DNA of 19,573 bases from a bacterium (GCA_025774805.1 JALGZR010000074.1:1-19573), one strand, 5' to 3'. Positions 7,771 to 14,610 are shown, counted from the stretch's first letter. Numbers and translations are program-made. Notes: a model not told the origin generated them from the letters alone.

Positions 7771-8190
7771 TCAGTTCGCCATCTTCGCCTCGGCCAAACG
7801 GAAGACGGCCGGGAGGTCCTTCTTGTATCGGATGTCCAGGCGGACGGCCCGGCCCTCGGCGTACTTCTTCGCCGTCTGGATCTCCTTGACCACGTTCCTC
7901 GGCAGACTCATTCCCAGCGCGGCGCGGACCGCCTTCTCTCCGAGCATGAAGCCGACCCGGAAGTGCTTCTGGCACGGAGTCAGGTAGACGACGGCGCGTT
8001 TCTTGTGCTTGAGCCTCATCGACCAACCCCACTTCGCCCCGGGGAGCTGCCACTCCTCTTCCAGGGGAGCATATTTCTCCGCCAACTGCTCCGTCAGGGC
8101 CTGCCAGGCGGCCCAACTCCGGCCGAGCTCCTTCCGGAGGGCGGCCGGCTGCGGTCTTCTCCTCTTGTCATCAAACGCGCTCAGCGTCAT
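7771..8190 (-). CDS. DUF3788 family protein
   Basis: This 139-residue protein matches my knowledge of the DUF3788 pattern: W-x-L-x-x-L...KWGWSMRLKHKKRAVVYLTP, then CQKHFRVGFMLGEKAVRAAL, then LPRNVVKEIQTAKKYAEGRA and VRLDIRYKKDLPAVFRLAEAK at the C-terminus. The family's biochemical role is not established; members are small cytoplasmic proteins. No signal peptide or membrane segment. I set the start at the ATG at 8190 (MTLSAFDDK), preceded by a GGCGGGG stretch; the frame is open back to 8277 but those residues do not resemble the family and cover the promoter. First gene of a likely two-gene operon with the methyltransferase downstream. Confidence 0.8.
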   Translation of the reverse strand: MTLSAFDDKRRRPQPAALRKELGRSWAAWQALTEQLAEKYAPLEEEWQLPGAKWGWSMRLKHKKRAVVYLTPCQKHFRVGFMLGEKAVRAALGMSLPRNVVKEIQTAKKYAEGRAVRLDIRYKKDLPAVFRLAEAKMAN

Positions 8191-8275
8191 GGAACACCCC
8201 GCCGATCCTTGATTTCTTGCGGAACCGATCGATCTCGCGCGGGACGCGATCCGGACCGCGTCCGGTCGGGCGATC

Positions 8276-8305
8276 ATTCTCCGAACGGGAGAGCGGCGGT
8301 GTCAA
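8276..8305 (-). promoter_or_regulatory. Probable promoter of the DUF3788-methyltransferase operon
   Basis: On the minus strand: a consensus -35 TTGACA (8305-8300), an 18-base spacer, and GAGAAT (8281-8276) as a moderate -10. The start would fall near 8269, about 80 bases before the ATG at 8190. The 247-base gap 8191-8437 is shared with the divergent membrane protein gene. On the plus side only a lone -35-like TTGACC at 8357 is seen. Confidence 0.45.
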
Positions 8306-8437
8306 CGGAGTTCGGGCGGGAATCCCGGCTCCGCGGCGCCCCCTCCGACTCGTGAATTGACCTTGCCCCCTCTGCGGAGGAAACTTCCCGGATCGAAACG
8401 CTCGACGGGCTCCACCGGGAGGCGGCGAAACCGAACC

Positions 8438-10153
8438 ATGGGCATCGGCGTCGGCGACACGTTTTCCACTCTCGGGGCTTATCTCCTGCTCGTGCTTCCG
8501 GGGATCCTCATCACCGCCGCCTTTCGACGGGAGCGGGCCTTCGGAGAGAACCTCCTGCTCGGCAATCTCCTGGGAATCTCCCTCGTCGTCCATCTCGGAC
8601 ATTCTCTGGGCCGAATCTCCCTGGAGTACTTCCCCCATCTTCTCGCCGCTCTCTACGTCGTGTCCGCTCTGGCCCTCCTCCTCCGTCGAAAGGGAGGCCC
8701 CCGATTCGCATTCGGACCGGTGTCCCCGGCCCTCCTCATCCTCTTGCTTCTCGTCTTTTCCTCTCGCTATGTGCCGCTTCTTCTCTCCACCCTTCCTCCT
8801 GGGATCGACCCCTCTTTCCATCTCGTGATCGCGAAGAAGATCGCCGTGGAAAACGCTCTGCCCCGCGACTGGCACCCCTTCGAGTCGATTCCGCTGAGCT
8901 ACTCCACCGGGCTGCATCTCTTCCTCGCCATGATCTCCCGCCTCTCCGGCGCTCCGCTCCACCAGGTCTTCAAGATGGGCTTTCCGATGTTCGCCGTTCT
9001 CACCACCGCCCTGATCTACGGGGTCGCCCGGTCCCTCACGGACGACCGCAGGGTCCCGCTCTTCGCAGCCGCCGCTTACGCCTTTCTCGCCGTCTGGGGA
9101 AGCGTCGACTACTACCGGTGGGGAGGTCTCCCGAACTTGACCGGCCAGATGCTGCTCCTCGGAGTCGTCTGGATCGCGATCACGGACTCCTCGCGGGGGC
9201 CGCTCTACGATGCTGCCCTGCTCCTCTCGGCGCTGGCGCTGGTGCACAACCACGGATTCCTGGTCGGGGGGCTGGTCCTCGTCGCGTATCTCCTCGTCTC
9301 GGGACTCGTGCGCCGCCGACCCGACCCCTTGGCCCGTCGGGTCGGCTGGACCCTGGCGATCTCCGTGCTGCTCTCCGCGCCGGTTCTCGTCGGGTACTTC
9401 CAGGGTCTCGTCGGCGGCACCCAGGACACCGCCCTTCTCCGTTTCTACGAGCCCCTCCTTCCGATCGACCAGGTTCTCCTTCGAGTCGGGGTCCCGTTCT
9501 CTCTTCTCGCGTTGATCGGGCTTCCCGTCTTCATCCGGCGGATCTCGACCTCGGCCGATCTCCTGCTGCTCACCTGGTTCGCGTCGCTCTTCACGGTTTT
9601 CGTGTTTCTCGAGTACGTCTACCGTTTCCTCGTCTTCGCGAACTCCGGGGAATTCTACACCGCCCTCACTCCGAGCCGATTCGCGACGGATACCGTCTAT
9701 CCTCTGTCCATTCCCGTCGCCTTCGCTTTCGTCGCCCTCGTCGACCGGTTTCGGCGGAAGGCCTGGGGACTCGTGGCTCTGCTTCCCTTCGCGGTCCACG
9801 CCTGGGGCCAAGCCTTCGAAATCGAGCGCCCGGACCTCGAGCACCTGGAGTGGATCGCGAATCACACCCCGGAGAACGCCTTCATTCTGAACAACGGAAT
9901 CTGGATGCCCTACGTCGCCTGGCGCGAGGGGAGTCTGACCGCTCTTCCGGCCTCGGAGCGGAGGAACGATCCCTCGGTCGTCTACAAACGCACGTCGCTG
10001 GTTCGGGATCCCGAGGAGTTCCTGCGGTGGCAGGGGACCCACGACCGTCCCGTCTACCGGATCGCGCGGGGAACGGAGCTGGGCCCGCCGTTCCGCGAGG
10101 TGCACCGAACCGATCAAGGAGTGAGAGTTTATGAGTGGCGGCGATCTGAGTGA
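8438..10153 (+). CDS. Polytopic membrane protein, GT-C glycosyltransferase-like
   Basis: A 571-residue integral membrane protein with roughly 12 hydrophobic segments (for example AYLLLVLPGILITAA, LLAALYVVSALALLL, ALLILLLLVFSS, then several up to VYPLSIPVAFAFVALVD) and a soluble ~100-residue C-terminus. The first large loop has GIDPSFHLVIAKKI (residues 122-135), where D124 and H128 sit where GT-C enzymes keep their acidic catalytic motif. YYRWGGLPNLTGQ later resembles uncharacterised GT-C-like families such as DUF6541. A role transferring sugar from a lipid carrier is inference. I chose ATG 8438; GGAGG lies 15 bases upstream, which is long. An in-frame TTG at 8357 is the alternative, but its 27 extra residues are basic and not membrane-like. 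Its 3' end overlaps the next small gene by 23 bases. Confidence 0.78.
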   Translation: MGIGVGDTFSTLGAYLLLVLPGILITAAFRRERAFGENLLLGNLLGISLVVHLGHSLGRISLEYFPHLLAALYVVSALALLLRRKGGPRFAFGPVSPALLILLLLVFSSRYVPLLLSTLPPGIDPSFHLVIAKKIAVENALPRDWHPFESIPLSYSTGLHLFLAMISRLSGAPLHQVFKMGFPMFAVLTTALIYGVARSLTDDRRVPLFAAAAYAFLAVWGSVDYYRWGGLPNLTGQMLLLGVVWIAITDSSRGPLYDAALLLSALALVHNHGFLVGGLVLVAYLLVSGLVRRRPDPLARRVGWTLAISVLLSAPVLVGYFQGLVGGTQDTALLRFYEPLLPIDQVLLRVGVPFSLLALIGLPVFIRRISTSADLLLLTWFASLFTVFVFLEYVYRFLVFANSGEFYTALTPSRFATDTVYPLSIPVAFAFVALVDRFRRKAWGLVALLPFAVHAWGQAFEIERPDLEHLEWIANHTPENAFILNNGIWMPYVAWREGSLTALPASERRNDPSVVYKRTSLVRDPEEFLRWQGTHDRPVYRIARGTELGPPFREVHRTDQGVRVYEWRRSE

Positions 10154-10274
10154 CATACGACGCGGGACGCGGGCGCTCGTCGTGATCCTGGTTCTGGGCG
10201 CCGTGATCGCGATCGCCGGGTCGGCGCTTTTCTGGTCCGGACGATTCGATCACCTTCCCTATCGGTGGTTCTGA
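10131..10274 (+). CDS. Small single-pass membrane protein (47 residues)
   Basis: A short frame overlapping the end of the GT-C-like gene in a different frame. The start is well supported: AAGGAG at 10116-10121, 9 bases before the ATG. It encodes MSGGDLSDIRRGTRALVVIL followed by VLGAVIAIAGSALFW and the tail SGRFDHLPYRWF, stop TGA 10272-10274. One transmembrane helix (about residues 15-35) follows a short basic segment, so the N-terminus is probably cytoplasmic by the positive-inside rule, with a short aromatic-rich C-tail outside. I recognise no family. Translational coupling to the upstream membrane protein suggests it is a partner or accessory subunit. A real gene is likely because a strong ribosome site, a start and a membrane segment coincide; absence of homologues would weaken this. 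Confidence 0.6.
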   Translation: MSGGDLSDIRRGTRALVVILVLGAVIAIAGSALFWSGRFDHLPYRWF

Positions 10275-10300
10275 GGAGAGAAAGGTCCGGGTTCCGAGCC

Positions 10301-10897
10301 ATGGTCGATTCCCCTTCTCGGCGCGTGAAACGATTGCGCGAGGACATCGTCTTCGAGACGACGCTTCGGGGGCGTTCGTTCACGTTTCACTCGACCTGGG
10401 GTCTCTTCTCTCCGCGGGGGATCGACGAGGGCACCCGGCTCCTGATCGAGCATCTCGAGGTCGGCCCGGACGCCGACGGACTCGACCTGGGCTGCGGCTA
10501 CGGCCCCATCGGGCTGGCGCTGGCCCACCTCGCACCGAGGGGCCGAGCCTGCCTCGTGGACAAGGACTTCGTGGCGGTCGAGTACAGTCGGAGGAACGCG
10601 AAGCGAAACCGTCTGGGGAACTGCGAGGCGTTCTTGAGCAACGGATTCGACCGGGTCGGGGAACGCCGCTTCGACATCGTGGCATCGAACATCCCGGCCA
10701 AGGTGGGCAACGAGATGCTCACCCTCTACCTCCACGACTCCCTCACCCACCTGAAACCCGGGGGGCAACTCTGGATCGTCTCGCTCAGCGGACTTCGGCG
10801 TTTCTTCGCCCGAGCCCTGCGGGAGGTGTTCGGCAACTACAAGAAGATCAAGCAGGGAAGGAATCACACGGTCTCTCGGGCGACGAAGCCGGGCTAG
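10301..10897 (+). CDS. RsmC/RlmG-like class I SAM methyltransferase
   Basis: A 198-residue cytoplasmic methyltransferase of the MTS (small-domain) type. The family start pattern FETTLRGRSFTFHSTWGLFS is followed by motif I LDLGCGYGPIG (residues 61-71), LVDKDFVAVEYSRRNAKRN, and the motif IV region ASNIPAKVGNEML (128-140) in place of the canonical NPPF/Y, then GGQLWIVSLSGLRRFF. Bacterial relatives methylate guanine N2 in rRNA (RsmC), but this short form lacks the N-terminal duplicated domain, so the exact target is open. I chose ATG 10301. A GTG at 10265 extends the protein by 12 residues and overlaps the small gene before it; the GAGGAG at 10273-10278 fits neither start well. The TAG stop (10895-10897) lies inside the palindromic repeat that begins at 10894. 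Confidence 0.83.
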   Translation: MVDSPSRRVKRLREDIVFETTLRGRSFTFHSTWGLFSPRGIDEGTRLLIEHLEVGPDADGLDLGCGYGPIGLALAHLAPRGRACLVDKDFVAVEYSRRNAKRNRLGNCEAFLSNGFDRVGERRFDIVASNIPAKVGNEMLTLYLHDSLTHLKPGGQLWIVSLSGLRRFFARALREVFGNYKKIKQGRNHTVSRATKPG

Positions 10898-10971
10898 CCT
10901 GCATGTCTCACGAGGCTCTGCTGCGGCAGCGGCGAAGCCGCGCGACGAGCCTGGTGAGAAATGCAGGCTAG
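10894..10971. repeat. Palindromic repeat family, copy A (short form, 78 bp)
   Basis: The left arm, 10894-10918 (CTAGCCTGCATGTCTCAC...), is the inverse of the right arm, 10947-10971 (...GGTGAGAAATGCAGGCTAG), with 2 mismatches in 25. The 28-base centre holds a small nested stem GCGGC-GAA-GCCGC. Related copies are at 12777, 14607 and 17148. The left end supplies the stop codon of the preceding methyltransferase gene; the right end lies 63 bases before the aldo/keto reductase start. As RNA it would form a very long stem and could act as a terminator or 3'-end stabiliser. Confidence 0.85.
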
Positions 10972-11034
10972 CGGATGCGCCGGCCTCCGCGAATTCGTCG
11001 ACTCGAGAGGCTCGGCCCACAGGAGGGACGCACG

Positions 11035-12075
11035 ATGAAGCACAGACTCTTGGGTCGCAGCGGGGTCCGGGTCTCCGAGCTCTGCCTCGGCACGATGACG
11101 TTCGGGGAAGACTGGGGCTGGGGAGCGTCCAAGAAGGAAAGCCGCAGAATTTTCGACGCCTACGTGAGCGCCGGAGGCAATTTCATCGACACCGCGATCA
11201 ACTACACGAACGGGACGAGTGAGAGGTACGTCGGCGAGATGATCTCTTCGGATCGCGACCACTTCGTGCTCGCGACGAAATACACTCTCAGTACGCATCC
11301 GGAGGACCCGAACCGGTCCGGGAATCATCGCAAGAACATGGCTCGATCGGTCGAGGCCAGTCTGAAGCGCCTCGGGACGGACTACATCGATCTCTACTGG
11401 CTCCACGCCTGGGACTTCACGACGGGAATCGACGAGGTCATGCGGGCGTTCGACGATCTCGTGCGGGCCGGCAAGATTCTCTACGCGGGCGTGTCCGACG
11501 CTCCGGCCTGGATCGTCTCCTCCGCGAACACGCTGGCGGATCTCCGAGGCTGGAGTCCGTTCGCGGGCTTGCAGATCGAGTACAGCCTGATCGAGCGAAC
11601 TCCGGAGCGCGACCTGCTCCCGATGGCCGAGCACTTCGATCTCGGCGTGCTCGCGTGGTCCCCCCTCGGGTCCGGGGTCCTGACCGGGAAGTACAAGTCC
11701 CTCGCCGACGGGGGCGCGGGAAAGGGACGCCTCACCGAGGGAAGTCGGCGGCTTTCCGAGAAGAACCTCGAGATCGCGCGGGCGGTCGGCGAGACCGCCG
11801 AGAAGCTGGGGAGCTCACCGTCCCGGGTCGCGATCGCGTGGCTGCGCCAGCGGCCCGGCGTCGTCATCCCCATGATCGGGGCGCGCACCCTCGCCCAGAT
11901 CGAGGACAACCTCGCCGCCGTCGGTCTCGCCCTTCCCGACGAGGACACGGAACGTCTGAACCGGGTCAGTGCGATCGAGATGGGCTTCCCGATGGACTTC
12001 CTCCGGCTCGACACGATCCGGGACATCATCTACGGAACGGCGCGGGGACAGTTCGACTTCCACCGGGGCGTGTGA
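11035..12075 (+). CDS. Aldo/keto reductase
   Basis: A 346-residue cytoplasmic NAD(P)H-dependent oxidoreductase of the aldo/keto reductase superfamily, a TIM barrel that reduces aldehydes or ketones. The N-terminus MKHRLLGRSGVRVSELCLGT is typical. The catalytic tetrad is visible: D52 and Y57 in FIDTAINYTNG, K82 in LATKYTLS, H124 in LYWLHAWD. The phosphate-binding end of the barrel is IPMIGARTLAQIEDNLAAV. The sequence most resembles AKRs annotated as YakC/potassium-channel-beta-like general reductases. AGGAGG lies 8 bases before ATG 11035, which decides the start over in-frame codons from 10975. The 3' end overlaps the convergent HD-domain gene by 46 bases (12030-12075). Physiological substrate unknown. 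Confidence 0.93.
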   Translation: MKHRLLGRSGVRVSELCLGTMTFGEDWGWGASKKESRRIFDAYVSAGGNFIDTAINYTNGTSERYVGEMISSDRDHFVLATKYTLSTHPEDPNRSGNHRKNMARSVEASLKRLGTDYIDLYWLHAWDFTTGIDEVMRAFDDLVRAGKILYAGVSDAPAWIVSSANTLADLRGWSPFAGLQIEYSLIERTPERDLLPMAEHFDLGVLAWSPLGSGVLTGKYKSLADGGAGKGRLTEGSRRLSEKNLEIARAVGETAEKLGSSPSRVAIAWLRQRPGVVIPMIGARTLAQIEDNLAAVGLALPDEDTERLNRVSAIEMGFPMDFLRLDTIRDIIYGTARGQFDFHRGV

Positions 12076-12635
12076 GGGGCGAGCGTCCCGGCCCCCTCGA
12101 CCGACAGCACCTCGCCCAGCAGCTCCTCCGCCACCTTTCGGGTCGCGGGGTGCTCGAAGGCGGGACCCTCGGGGCCGCGGCGCAACATCTTCTCGGTCAA
12201 CGGGTGACCGGCGTCGCGGTACGCCTCCGCCTGGAGCAGAAACTCGAGGTGGTCGACGGCGCGCACGAGCTTCGCCTCCTCCGATTCGCCCGCGCGCAGC
12301 TCGGTCAAAAGAATCCGGACCTCCCGGTCCTCTCCCCACTGCTCGCGCTGGATCCGTACCTCGGCGGCCTCGATCGCCTCCCGGGACAGATAGGCCTTCG
12401 ACGGGTCGGGGATGTCGGTGAGGCGCGCTTCGTGGACATCGTGCAGCAACATCATCAAGAGGACCTTGGCCGCGTCGAGCCCGGGAAGCTCGCGGGCCAG
12501 GCGCCAGGCGAGCAGGGCGGCGGCGAAGGAGTGGTCCGCCACCGACTCCGGGTGAACGATTCCGGCCCGGAACCAGCCGGCCCGGGGCATGCGCTTGAGC
12601 CGGTGGAGATCACGAATCCAATCGGCGGAGATCAT
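12030..12635 (-). CDS. HD-domain phosphohydrolase, YfbR/HDDC2-like 5'-deoxynucleotidase
   Basis: A 201-residue cytoplasmic metal-dependent hydrolase of the HD superfamily (HD_3 type), whose relatives dephosphorylate deoxynucleoside 5'-monophosphates. The metal-binding residues are in place: H35 in PESVADHSFAAALLAW, H65-D66 in MMLLHDVHEARLTDIP, and D128 in KLVRAVDHLEFLLQAEAY. Start ATG 12635 is preceded by a GAGGGAG ribosome site at 7 bases. The frame is open to 12908, but that extension translates the palindromic repeat and is not family-like. A strong leader hairpin (12674-12707) lies just upstream. The last ~15 residues (PHTPRWKSNCPRAVP) are encoded antisense to the end of the aldo/keto reductase gene. 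The nucleotidase role is inferred from family. Confidence 0.86.
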   Translation of the reverse strand: MISADWIRDLHRLKRMPRAGWFRAGIVHPESVADHSFAAALLAWRLARELPGLDAAKVLLMMLLHDVHEARLTDIPDPSKAYLSREAIEAAEVRIQREQWGEDREVRILLTELRAGESEEAKLVRAVDHLEFLLQAEAYRDAGHPLTEKMLRRGPEGPAFEHPATRKVAEELLGEVLSVEGAGTLAPHTPRWKSNCPRAVP

Positions 12636-12673
12636 CGGAAGGCTCCCTCTCGGCCGCGGGGTCGATGCTCGAC

Positions 12674-12707
12674 CGCTCCGGGGCGGCCGGTCGGCCGCAC
12701 CGGAGCG
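12674..12707 (-). promoter_or_regulatory. Long leader hairpin upstream of the HD-domain gene
   Basis: CGCTCCGGGGCGGCC (12674-12688) pairs with GGCCGCACCGGAGCG (12693-12707), 14 of 15, around the 4-base loop GGTC. On the minus-strand RNA three more pairs (one G-U) extend the base. It ends 39 bases before the ATG at 12635, so it would be in the 5' leader. It could be an attenuator, a protein-binding stem or an mRNA stabiliser. No U-tract follows. It shares no sequence with the palindromic repeat family next to it. Confidence 0.5.
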
Positions 12708-12776
12708 ATCCTCGATCGCGAGTTGGCGAGGCCTCATCCTACCCAAATCGCCCGGACTGCCGCCCGGAGAAACTGA

Positions 12777-12954
12777 CCTGCATATCTCACCAGCCTCTGC
12801 TGCGGCCGCGGCAAAGCCGCGCCTGGCCTCGTCGTTGGGGCGCTTCCGCCCTGCGACGGGGCTACGGCCCCGCCTCGGGCGAAAGCACTCCATCTCCTCG
12901 CCAGACACGATTATCCGCTGCCTCGCGACGAGCCTGGTGAGAAATGTAGGCTAG
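12777..12954. repeat. Palindromic repeat family, copy B (long form, ~178 bp)
   Basis: The left arm begins CCTGCATATCTCACCAGCCT (12777) and the right arm ends GGTGAGAAATGTAGGCTAG (12954). The outer parts match copy A closely (CTCTGCTGCGG, AAGCCGCGC, GACGAGCCTGGTGAGAAATG). Between 12822 and 12927 this copy has 104 extra bases containing a two-tier hairpin: GCTTCCGCCC/GGGCGAAAGC outside (12842-12851, 12877-12886; 9 of 10) and CGGGGC/GCCCCG inside. It lies between the divergent HD-domain and ECF sigma genes. Confidence 0.8.
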
Positions 12955-13163
12955 AAGAAAATCCGGAGTCGCGTGTAATTCCGGATGAAGGCACGATCGG
13001 GGGCGGCACGGAGGCCCGGTTCAGGAGGGGTGCCGGGTCGCCCGGGGCCGCCCCCCGGTCGGTCGTCGGTCGGCGTCGAGGACACCCGCCGTGGGCGGCG
13101 CCGTCACGGCCGTCGGTCGGGTCGGAGGCCGGCCCGCCGAAGAACCGCCGGAGAGAGGTCGCG
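12955..13163. other. Non-coding stretch upstream of the ECF sigma operon
   Basis: Together with the leader and copy B this completes a 528-base gene-free gap (12636-13163). I see no credible ORF. It has a 7-bp inverted repeat ATCCGGA/TCCGGAT (12961-12967, 12980-12986) with a 12-base loop, which could be an operator, and several GTCGGTCG-type tandem motifs around 13058-13075 and 13110-13120. No consensus sigma-70 promoter was found, which would fit an autoregulated ECF promoter whose sequence I cannot predict. Confidence 0.35.
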
Positions 13164-13745
13164 ATGGTGACCGCCTGGAACGAGACCGCCGAGGCCGAAT
13201 CGAGACTGATCGCGCACGCTCGCGCCGGGGACGACGCGGCGTTCGGGGAGCTGGTTCGGAGATCCATGCGGCGGGCGTACGCGGTGGCCCTCGGTCTCGT
13301 GGGCTCTCCCGACGATGCCCTCGACCTTTCACAGGAGGCCTTCGTCCGCGCCTACCGGGCGCGGGAAAAGCTCGACCCGGAGCGCCCGTTCTACGCGTGG
13401 ATTCACACGATCCTCCGCCGGCTCTGCTTCAACTTCAACCGGGATCGCCGCACGCGGCGGGAGAAGATCGCGTCCGCCGGTCCCTGGTTGGCCGAAGAGG
13501 CGGCGGCTCGGGGTCGCGCCGACGACCCCGATCGAGTGCTCGAGCGCAAGGAGCTGAGGCGAAAGCTCACCGCCGCGATCGAGGATCTTCCCGGGCGGGA
13601 GCGGGAGGTCCTCGTGCTCAAGGAGTTCGAGGGGCTCCGCTATCGGGAGATCGCCGAGCTTCTGGACATCCCCATCGGGACGGTCACTTCCCGTCTCTAC
13701 AGTGCCCGGCAGCGATTGGCCCGAGCCCTGGAGGAAGAAGGATGA
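13164..13745 (+). CDS. ECF-family RNA polymerase sigma factor (sigma-70 family)
   Basis: A 193-residue transcription initiation factor with only regions sigma2 and sigma4. Sigma2 spans about residues 24-92 (FGELVRRSMRRAYAVALGLV, then DDALDLSQEAFVRAYRA, FYAWIHTILRRLCFNFNRDR). An acidic linker follows, then sigma4 at about 132-187 (IEDLPGREREVLVLKEFEGL, then RYREIAELLDIPIGTVTSRL and YSARQRLARAL, the helix-turn-helix). The ATG at 13164 has GAGAGAGG 6 bases upstream. Its TGA overlaps the next ATG (ATGA at 13742-13745), a translationally coupled arrangement typical of ECF sigma and anti-sigma pairs. It would recruit RNA polymerase to a small stress or envelope regulon; the signal is unknown. Confidence 0.95.
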   Translation: MVTAWNETAEAESRLIAHARAGDDAAFGELVRRSMRRAYAVALGLVGSPDDALDLSQEAFVRAYRAREKLDPERPFYAWIHTILRRLCFNFNRDRRTRREKIASAGPWLAEEAAARGRADDPDRVLERKELRRKLTAAIEDLPGREREVLVLKEFEGLRYREIAELLDIPIGTVTSRLYSARQRLARALEEEG

Positions 13746-14242
13746 ACGAATTCACCCCCGGGGACCGATCGCACCGTACCGGAAGCGGTGCCGCTCCGGA
13801 CCGGGAGAGGATGCATCACCTGATGATGGCGGCGCTCGACGGCGAGATCGGGCCGGAGGAGCGCGAGGAGTTCGACCGGGCTCTGGACCGGGACACCGCC
13901 CTGCGAAAGGAGTGGGAACGCATGACGCGCGTGAAGGAGGTCACGGCCGAAATGACCCTGCGCGAACCGCCGGCAGAGGTATGGGATGACTACTGGGAGG
14001 ATATCTATCGCCGGAACGAGCGCAAGGTGGCCTGGATTCTCGTCTCGATCGGAGCCTCGTTGCTCCTCGGATACGGGATCTTCGAGTTCGTCCGCGAGAT
14101 CGTCGGCGATTCGACCCTGCCGGTGATCGTGAAGGGGGGACTCCTCTTCGCGGCTCTCGGCGGCGCGATCCTCGTCGTCTCGGTGATCCGCGAGCGGCTT
14201 TTCCTCCACCGCCGCGATCCCTACCGGGAGGTGCAGCGATGA
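13742..14242 (+). CDS. Membrane-bound anti-sigma-factor-like protein lacking the zinc ligands
   Basis: A 166-residue protein overlapping the ECF sigma gene by ATGA. Residues 24-60 (MHHLMMAALDGEIGPEEREE, then FDRALDRDTALRKEWERM) fit the zf-HC2/anti-sigma helical layout, but the Cys ligands are absent; only histidines 25-26 remain at the first ligand position. A linker WDDYWEDIYRRNERK leads to two membrane helices, about 95-113 (VAWILVSIGASLLLGYGIF) and 130-150 (KGGLLFAALGGAILVVSVIR), then a charged tail RERLFLHRRDPYREVQR. Both ends are probably cytoplasmic. The inferred role is to hold the sigma factor at the membrane until a signal arrives. Its stop overlaps the next start (ATGA at 14239-14242). 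Call rests partly on context. Confidence 0.72.
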   Translation: MNEFTPGDRSHRTGSGAAPDRERMHHLMMAALDGEIGPEEREEFDRALDRDTALRKEWERMTRVKEVTAEMTLREPPAEVWDDYWEDIYRRNERKVAWILVSIGASLLLGYGIFEFVREIVGDSTLPVIVKGGLLFAALGGAILVVSVIRERLFLHRRDPYREVQR

Positions 14243-14610
14243 TCATCACGCCCGGATCGAGCATCGCCGGACACCGGATCGTCGAGACCCTCGGGATCGT
14301 GAAGGGGAACACGATTCGCGCCCGGCACGTCGGAAACGACATCCTCGCCGGACTGAAGAACCTCGTCGGCGGGGAGATCCAGGAATACACGAAGATGATG
14401 GCGGAGGCACGGGAGCAGTCGCTCGACCGCATGGTCGCCGACGCGAAGGAGCTCGGGGCGAACGCCGTCGTCGACGTCCGCTTCGGCACCTCGTACCTGA
14501 TGAGCTCCGCCGCCGAGATCCTCGCCTACGGAAACGCCGTGCGGATCGAGAAGATCGAGAGGGTGGAGGCCGGGCCTCTCGAGGAAAGCCCGGAGGAGAA
14601 CTCGGGCTAG
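14239..14610 (+). CDS. YbjQ/UPF0145 family protein (heavy-metal-binding-domain annotation)
   Basis: This 123-residue cytoplasmic protein follows the YbjQ/UPF0145 pattern: IAGHRIVETLGIVKGNTIRA, RHVGNDILAGLKNLVGGEIQ (the family's GGE), EYTKMMAEAREQSLDRM, then AKELGANAVVDVRFGTS (the GANAVV signature) and a last strand AYGNAVRIEKI. Members form pentameric or decameric rings; a biochemical role is not established despite the heavy-metal-binding annotation. Third gene of the ECF sigma operon, coupled by ATGA with the anti-sigma-like gene, which suggests it takes part in or is a target of that response. The acidic tail ends in Gly-stop, with GGC-TAG coming from the start of palindromic repeat copy C. 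Confidence 0.9.
   Translation: MIITPGSSIAGHRIVETLGIVKGNTIRARHVGNDILAGLKNLVGGEIQEYTKMMAEAREQSLDRMVADAKELGANAVVDVRFGTSYLMSSAAEILAYGNAVRIEKIERVEAGPLEESPEENSG

Noticed and set aside
8171-10156. 661-codon minus-strand frame antisense to the GT-C-like gene
   Set aside because: Highly charged low-complexity translation without motifs. The plus strand has membrane helices and a GT-C-type loop motif; the antisense frame is a by-product.
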